DNA of 23,042 nt, taken from positions 25,570 to 48,611 of the forward strand of contig DKMQ01000007.1 of the NCBI GenBank assembly GCA_002470565.1, read 5' to 3'. Position 1 is the first letter of the stretch; each line of letters begins with the position of its first letter. The notes under the pieces are model-generated. The model saw nothing but the letters and a program-made list of their open reading frames with translations, was not told the DNA's origin and searched no databases. Positions 19,293 to 23,042 of the stretch are shown here, one piece after another. The stretch is from Oceanospirillaceae bacterium UBA7410 (GTDB lineage Bacteria; Pseudomonadota; Gammaproteobacteria; Pseudomonadales; Balneatricaceae). The position numbers were made by a program, and so were the translations under genes.

Positions 19293-20153
19293 TTAACCCT
19301 TTAGCTGCTGTGCCACTTCAGCGGCAAAGTCCACAACTTCAACCTCAATACCATCACCTACTTCTAAACGATGGAACGCAGTAATAGAAGCTCCAGTGAC
19401 GGCTAGTAAATCACTAATTTTTTGATCAGGATTCTTAACAAATTGCTGCTCAGTCAAGCTATTTTCAGCTAAAAACTTGTTGATTCGGCCCATCATCATT
19501 TTGTCAACGATAGCATCTGGCTTGCCGGCCATATCTGGCTGAGCTTTAATAATGTCCTTTTCTTTATTAACTTCTTCAGCAGTCATATCATCACGACTAA
19601 TAACACGCGGGTTAGTCGCTGTAACATGCATAGAAATGTCTTTAGCAAGCTCATTATCGCCATCAGTTAGCGAGATCAACGTAGCAATTTTTTTGTTGCT
19701 GTGCACATAAGCGCCTACATTAGCGCCTTCAAGCATCACAATGCGACGAGGAGTAATGTTTTCGCCAATTTTCTGCACTAGGGCTTCACGGGCATCAGAT
19801 AGTTCACCCTGCATTAATACAGCCATATCATCTTGCTTAGCTGCAAACGCAGCGTCAGTTACCTTGGCAGCAAAAGCTAAAAAGCCTTCATCACGAGCGG
19901 CAAAGTCTGTTTCTGAGTTCACTTCAACCAATACGCCATACGAATTATCGTCAGCAACTTTTGCAAGCACAACGCCTTCAGCAGCAGTACGACCAGCTTT
20001 CTTTGCAGCTTTAAGGCCACTAGATTTACGTAAGTCTTCGATTGCTTGCTCAATATTACCTTCAGAAGCGACAAGAGCTTTTTTACAATCCATCATGCCC
20101 AAGCTAGTACGCTCACGCAATTCTTTAACCATAGATGCAGTAATTGCAGCCAT
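19293..20153 (-). CDS. tsf: Translation elongation factor Ts
   Basis: Guanine-nucleotide exchange factor for EF-Tu, displacing GDP during elongation. The 286-residue protein (E. coli 283) has the N-terminal UBA-like domain with [19 protein letters not shown] (9-27) and the EF-Tu-contacting TDF in [12 protein letters not shown] (82-84). The two core subdomains and the coiled-coil region with GRINKFLAE follow. I start it at the ATG at 20151-20153 ([12 protein letters not shown]), preceded by GAGGA. An open frame reaches a TTG nine codons upstream, but that extension contains the ribosome site and is not family-like. It lies 105 bases after rpsB, across two hairpins. Confidence 0.97.
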   Translation of the reverse strand: MAAITASMVKELRERTSLGMMDCKKALVASEGNIEQAIEDLRKSSGLKAAKKAGRTAAEGVVLAKVADDNSYGVLVEVNSETDFAARDEGFLAFAAKVTDAAFAAKQDDMAVLMQGELSDAREALVQKIGENITPRRIVMLEGANVGAYVHSNKKIATLISLTDGDNELAKDISMHVTATNPRVISRDDMTAEEVNKEKDIIKAQPDMAGKPDAIVDKMMMGRINKFLAENSLTEQQFVKNPDQKISDLLAVTGASITAFHRLEVGDGIEVEVVDFAAEVAQQLKG

Positions 20154-20177
20154 TAGAAAATCCTCAATTTGGGTTCT

Positions 20178-20197
20178 CAACGCCGCCTTGGGCGTTG
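20178..20197 (-). promoter_or_regulatory. Hairpin just upstream of tsf ribosome site
   Basis: CAACGCC (20197-20191 on the minus strand) and GGCGTTG (20184-20178) form a seven-base stem with a six-base loop. It lies directly after the terminator-like hairpin and 15-20 bases before the tsf GAGGA site. It could protect the 3' part of a processed mRNA or tune tsf translation. Confidence 0.5.
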
Positions 20198-20199
20198 TT

Positions 20200-20225
20200 A
20201 AAAAAAGGGAGCCAAGCTCCCTTTT
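20200..20225 (-). terminator. rpsB-tsf intergenic terminator/attenuator
   Basis: GGGAGC (20221-20216 on the minus strand) pairs with GCTCCC (20212-20207) around a three-base loop. The stem is extended by AAAA/TTTT to ten base pairs, and the T-run continues to 20200. This is a textbook intrinsic terminator shape 34 bases after the rpsB stop. Since tsf has no other obvious promoter, it is best read as a partial terminator that lowers tsf relative to rpsB, as is known for rpsB-tsf in E. coli. It can also act on the plus strand. Confidence 0.75.
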
Positions 20226-20258
20226 GTATATCCACCTAGCTAAACCGAAGGTTTAGGC

Positions 20259-21005
20259 TTACTCGGCGGCTGCTTCGATTGCTTCTTCAGCAACTTCTAC
20301 AAATTCGCCAGCAACTGCAGTGCCGTCGTCTTTGCCAGATGCACAAGCATCAGCCATTGCAGAAACATAGATTTCGATAGCGCGCAAAGCGTCATCGTTA
20401 GCAGGGATTACATAATCAATGCCGTCTGGGTTGCTGTTAGTATCAACGATACCGATAACTGGGATGCCCAACTTGTTAGCTTCGTTGATTGCAATACGCT
20501 CATGTTCAACGTCTACAACAAACAATGCGTCAGGAAGACCGCCCATATCCTTGATGCCGCCAATGGCGCGCTCAAGTTTTTCCATCTCACGCTGACGCAT
20601 CAACGCTTCTTTCTTAGTCAACTGCTCAGAAGTGCCATCGTTAAACTGCGTTTCTAAGGTGCGGAAACGGCTAATGGACTGACGAATAGTTTTGTAGTTA
20701 GTCAACATGCCACCTAACCAACGGTGGTTAACGTAAGGCATACCAACACGACTAGCATGTTCTTTAATCAACTTACCTGCCGCACGCTTAGTACCAACAA
20801 ACAATACTTTGTTTTTGTTGGCCGCCATGTTTTCAACGATAGCAAGTGCTTCGTTCAACGCTGGCAAGGTTTGGTCTAGGTTAATGATATGGATTTTATT
20901 ACGAGCACCAAAGATATACTGACCCATTTTTGGGTTCCAGTAACGAGTTTGGTGGCCGAAGTGGGCGCCGGCTTTAAGCAGGTCACGCATACTTACTTTA
21001 GTCAT
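20259..21005 (-). CDS. rpsB: 30S ribosomal protein S2
   Basis: Late-assembling small-subunit protein needed to bind S1 and so to initiate on most mRNAs. The 248 residues begin [24 protein letters not shown] and include [47 protein letters not shown] and [27 protein letters not shown]. They end in an acidic Ala/Glu-rich tail ([10 protein letters not shown]). The ATG at 21003-21005 has AAAGGA seven bases upstream. It is transcribed from a strong promoter through a leader of about 210 bases with structure that may allow S2 feedback. Confidence 0.98.
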   Translation of the reverse strand: MTKVSMRDLLKAGAHFGHQTRYWNPKMGQYIFGARNKIHIINLDQTLPALNEALAIVENMAANKNKVLFVGTKRAAGKLIKEHASRVGMPYVNHRWLGGMLTNYKTIRQSISRFRTLETQFNDGTSEQLTKKEALMRQREMEKLERAIGGIKDMGGLPDALFVVDVEHERIAINEANKLGIPVIGIVDTNSNPDGIDYVIPANDDALRAIEIYVSAMADACASGKDDGTAVAGEFVEVAEEAIEAAAE

Positions 21006-21215
21006 TTAAATTTCCTTTTGTATGGGTTAGGCCTCCATAAACCCTCGCCCTGCGTCTTTTTCAACAAAAGAACAACAAGAACCACAGTTCGATCAGAAGC
21101 CTTAAAGCAGACCCCCAACACCCAGAACCATGTGCCGGTTTATGTGTGACGTTATAGTTAAGCTCCAAACACACCTATCTTTTGTTTGTACAAAAGAACA
21201 GAACGAATTTGGGCG
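21006..21215 (-). promoter_or_regulatory. rpsB 5' leader, possible S2 autoregulatory RNA
   Basis: The untranslated leader runs from an inferred start near 21214 to the rpsB ATG. Near its 5' end an eight-base stem, 21197-21190 with 21185-21178, has a four-base loop. Near its 3' end GGGTT (21044-21040) pairs with AACCC (21028-21024). The ten-base element GTTCTTTTGT occurs twice (21199-21190 and 21073-21064 on the minus strand). Its last nine bases can pair with the ribosome-site segment ACAAAAGGA (21021-21013), with one G-U. S2 repressing its own rpsB-tsf mRNA is established in E. coli; that this leader does so is inference. Confidence 0.55.
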
Positions 21216-21220
21216 CGCAA

Positions 21221-21249
21221 TTTATACCATAAACAGCAATGAATATCAA
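21221..21249 (-). promoter_or_regulatory. rpsB sigma-70 promoter
   Basis: On the minus strand, TTGATA (21249-21244) and TATAAA (21226-21221) are separated by exactly 17 bases, each five of six to consensus. The sequence just after the -10 is GC-rich (TTGCGCGCCC). Such a discriminator is typical of stable-RNA and ribosomal-protein promoters under ppGpp/DksA control, so growth-rate control is likely. Confidence 0.8.
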
Positions 21250-21379
21250 AACTAATCGTGAGCATTAACGTTTTTCCATCAGATAATGCAATCCTCACCC
21301 CCTAGGTCACCTCATAAAGATTAACCTACCAACCTCAAAAGAAAATAATTAACATGAAAGCCATAGGGTTGAAGATGTC
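21250..21379. other. rpsB-map intergenic middle, no gene seen
   Basis: This is the part of the divergent region between the two promoters. No open frame, tRNA or terminator is evident. One inverted repeat, GCATTA (21262-21267) and TAATGC (21284-21289), lies 13-40 bases upstream of the rpsB -35 box and could be a protein site. The rest is unremarkable AT-rich sequence that could serve as upstream promoter element. Confidence 0.4.
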
Positions 21380-21388
21380 TGATATAAT
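21380..21388 (+). promoter_or_regulatory. map promoter, extended -10
   Basis: TGATATAAT is a perfect extended -10 (TGnTATAAT), about 64 bases before the map ATG. No good -35 lies 16-18 bases upstream, which extended -10 promoters can tolerate. Transcription would begin near 21395 and leave a leader of about 57 bases. Confidence 0.6.
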
Positions 21389-21451
21389 TGTTACAAAGAT
21401 AGTTAACCATTAAGACTCGCCGCTGCAGGCACATTAATCTTTGAGAAACAC

Positions 21452-22222
21452 ATGAATATATTGATTAAAGACGCTATTGAAATTCAAAAAATGCGCGTTG
21501 CTGGAAGTTTGGCTGCGCAAGTATTGGAGATGATCCACGATTATGTGCAAGTGGGTGTGACTACCAATGAGCTAGATCAAATTTGTCACGACTATATTGT
21601 TGATGTGCAAAAAGCCATTCCCGCTCCATTAAATTACCACGGATTTCCTAAGTCTATTTGCACTTCTGTTAATCAGGTAGTGTGTCATGGCATACCTAAC
21701 GATAAGCCACTTAAACAAGGCGATTTAATCAACATTGATATTACCGTTATTAAAGATGGCTATCATGGGGATACGAGCCGGATGTTTGCAGTGGGTGAAG
21801 TTGCCCCTCATGCGCAACGCCTGGTCGCCATTACTCAAGAATGCCTATATAAAGGTATAGCGCTCGTAAAACCAGGCGCTCGATTAGGCGATATTGGTCA
21901 TGTGATTCAAGTGCACGCTGAGTCTAATCATTATTCTATTGTTCAAGAATATTGTGGCCACGGCATTGGGGCTGGTTTCCATGAAGACCCTCAAGTACTT
22001 CACTATGGCACACCCAACACTGGGGTTGAGCTTAAAGAAGGCATGATTTTTACCATTGAACCTATGCTCAATGCTGGCAAACGCCACGTAAAACTCAACA
22101 AAAAAGATGGCTGGACCGTAACCACAGTAGATAAACGTTTATCAGCGCAATTTGAACATACAATTTTGGTCACCGCTGATGGCTACGAGAACCTCACTAT
22201 CCGTCAAGAAGAAATGGCTTAA
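21452..22222 (+). CDS. map: Methionine aminopeptidase, type I
   Basis: Removes the initiator Met from nascent proteins with a small second residue, after deformylation. The 256-residue pita-bread-fold enzyme (E. coli 264) has YHGFPKSICTSVNQVVCHGI with the substrate His, and the dinuclear-metal ligands in NIDITV and HGDTSRMF (two Asp), CGHGIG (His), FTIEPML (Glu) and QFEHTIL (Glu). There is no N-terminal zinc-finger extension, as expected for the bacterial type Ia form. The ATG follows TTGAGAAACAC. It is divergent from rpsB and overlaps glnD by one base, the usual map-glnD order. Confidence 0.98.
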   Translation: MNILIKDAIEIQKMRVAGSLAAQVLEMIHDYVQVGVTTNELDQICHDYIVDVQKAIPAPLNYHGFPKSICTSVNQVVCHGIPNDKPLKQGDLINIDITVIKDGYHGDTSRMFAVGEVAPHAQRLVAITQECLYKGIALVKPGARLGDIGHVIQVHAESNHYSIVQEYCGHGIGAGFHEDPQVLHYGTPNTGVELKEGMIFTIEPMLNAGKRHVKLNKKDGWTVTTVDKRLSAQFEHTILVTADGYENLTIRQEEMA

Positions 22223-23042
22223 TGACATCACTGGTTAGTCAGTTACTACAAGACCAACTCATTAACCATGAGCAACTGCAACAGCAGTTTGCCAGGAAGC
22301 CTTGTGCCAAAGTACTAAAAACAGCTCTGGAAAACGGGCAAGATCAGCTGGATGAGTTATTTAACGAACACAAAGAAACTCGTATTTATGAGCTAATCCA
22401 TGCTCGTGCATGGTTAGTAGATCAGATACTTCGCTTGGCTTGGCAACAGTATTCTTGGCCAGATGAAGCAGCACTGGTGGCTGTAGGTGGCTATGGGCGT
22501 AAGGAACTGCACCCACAATCAGACATTGATCTACTTATTCTTATAGGCGATGATGTTTCCGAATCGCTTTGGCACAAAAGTACCCAAGAGTTTATTACGT
22601 TTATTTGGGATTTAGGCCTACAAATTGGCTCAAGTGTGCGCACCCTAGAGGATTGTTGCAAACAAGCTAAAGGTGACATTACTATTGCCACAAGCCTGCT
22701 TGAGTCTCACACCATTATTGGCACAGCTGGCTTACGAAAAAAAGCGTTTGATTGGGTTATTTCAGACAAAGCCTGGAGCGATGAAGCTTTCTATAAAGCT
22801 CGCGTTAAAACTCAGCAACAACGGCACTTGCGCACCAACGAAACGGAATACAACCTAGAACCAAATATAAAGAACTCTTCAGGAGGCTTGCGTGACATCC
22901 AAACTATTGGTTGGATAGGTAAGCGTCACTTTGGCCTAAGTAATATGGCGCAACTTTCTAGCCACGACTATCTTAGCCAAGACGAGCTAGATACGCTTAA
23001 AGAAAGCACAAATTACCTTTGGACCATACGTTATGCCCTGCA
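22222..23042 (+). CDS. glnD: PII uridylyltransferase/UMP-removing enzyme, 5' part
   Basis: Bifunctional nitrogen sensor that uridylylates PII proteins (GlnB/GlnK) when glutamine is low and removes UMP when it is high. The window ends after 273 codons of a protein usually near 860-900 residues, so this is truncated by the edge, not broken; the frame is open throughout. The nucleotidyltransferase motif GGYGRKELHPQSDIDLL (89-105) holds the catalytic Asp101 and Asp103. The later segments NLEPNIKNSSGGLRDIQTI and GWIGKRHFGL are typical of GlnD. The HD and ACT domains would lie outside. The ATG overlaps the map stop as TAATG with only a weak ribosome site, so translation is probably coupled to map. 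Confidence 0.96.
   Translation, partial: MTSLVSQLLQDQLINHEQLQQQFARKPCAKVLKTALENGQDQLDELFNEHKETRIYELIHARAWLVDQILRLAWQQYSWPDEAALVAVGGYGRKELHPQSDIDLLILIGDDVSESLWHKSTQEFITFIWDLGLQIGSSVRTLEDCCKQAKGDITIATSLLESHTIIGTAGLRKKAFDWVISDKAWSDEAFYKARVKTQQQRHLRTNETEYNLEPNIKNSSGGLRDIQTIGWIGKRHFGLSNMAQLSSHDYLSQDELDTLKESTNYLWTIRYAL

Noticed and set aside
20154..20180. Nine-residue N-terminal extension of EF-Ts from a TTG.
   Set aside because: The extension encodes the GAGGA ribosome site for the normal ATG.
19741..20256. Long open frame on the plus strand opposite tsf.
   Set aside because: It mirrors the codon pattern of tsf, its product resembles no family, and it crosses the rpsB-tsf hairpins; a shadow of tsf.
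21024..21044. A tiny ORF (ATG GAG GCC TAA) with GGAGG in the loop of the hairpin before rpsB, considered as a leader peptide or decoy ribosome site.
   Set aside because: Three codons only and no ribosome site in front of its own start; kept only as part of the leader structure.

Overview
The window is an ordinary, densely packed core-genome segment of a Gammaproteobacterium. Gene content and order match the rpsB-to-pyrG cluster known from Pseudomonas and relatives, with accA-tilS-pyrG at its end. The base composition leans AT compared with Pseudomonas, and every protein is closest in style to marine Pseudomonadales/Oceanospirillales-type bacteria. I cannot name a genus from sequence alone. 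I see no mobile element, CRISPR array, tRNA, rRNA or phage gene, and no candidate for a wholly new multi-gene system.

Layout. Eighteen genes lie on the minus strand and, read in transcription order (right to left), are: rpsB-tsf (ribosomal protein S2 and EF-Ts); pyrH-frr (UMP kinase, ribosome recycling); uppS-cdsA (undecaprenyl-PP and CDP-diacylglycerol synthesis); rseP (site-2 protease); bamA-skp (outer-membrane protein assembly); lpxD-fabZ-lpxA-lpxB (lipid A and fatty-acid synthesis); rnhB-dnaE (RNase HII and replicative polymerase); accA (acetyl-CoA carboxylase); tilS (tRNA-Ile lysidine synthetase); pyrG (CTP synthase). At the right end map (methionine aminopeptidase) and the first 273 codons of glnD run on the plus strand, divergent from rpsB across a 446-bp regulatory region. 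From cdsA to dnaE the genes touch, overlap or are separated by at most about 50 bases and look like one long envelope-biogenesis operon. Breaks are marked by a terminator after tsf, an attenuator-like hairpin between rpsB and tsf, a 65-bp AT-rich spacer before accA, a hairpin across the accA stop, and a terminator between tilS and pyrG.

Main points for a second look. (1) ispC/dxr, which usually sits between cdsA and rseP in this cluster, is cleanly absent: only 12 bases separate the two genes. (2) The rpsB leader has a near-consensus promoter with a GC-rich discriminator and two copies of a 10-base element that can pair with the rpsB Shine-Dalgarno sequence, a plausible autoregulatory switch. 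(3) LpxA has Ala at the position of the E. coli acyl-chain 'ruler' Gly173, so the lipid A primary acyl chain may be shorter than C14. (4) A hairpin with mutually exclusive partners overlaps the accA stop codon upstream of tilS, which has no clear ribosome binding site. Several starts were moved from the longest open frame on family alignment and Shine-Dalgarno evidence (accA, dnaE, bamA, tsf), and rnhB, lpxA and lpxD use GTG, GTG and TTG.
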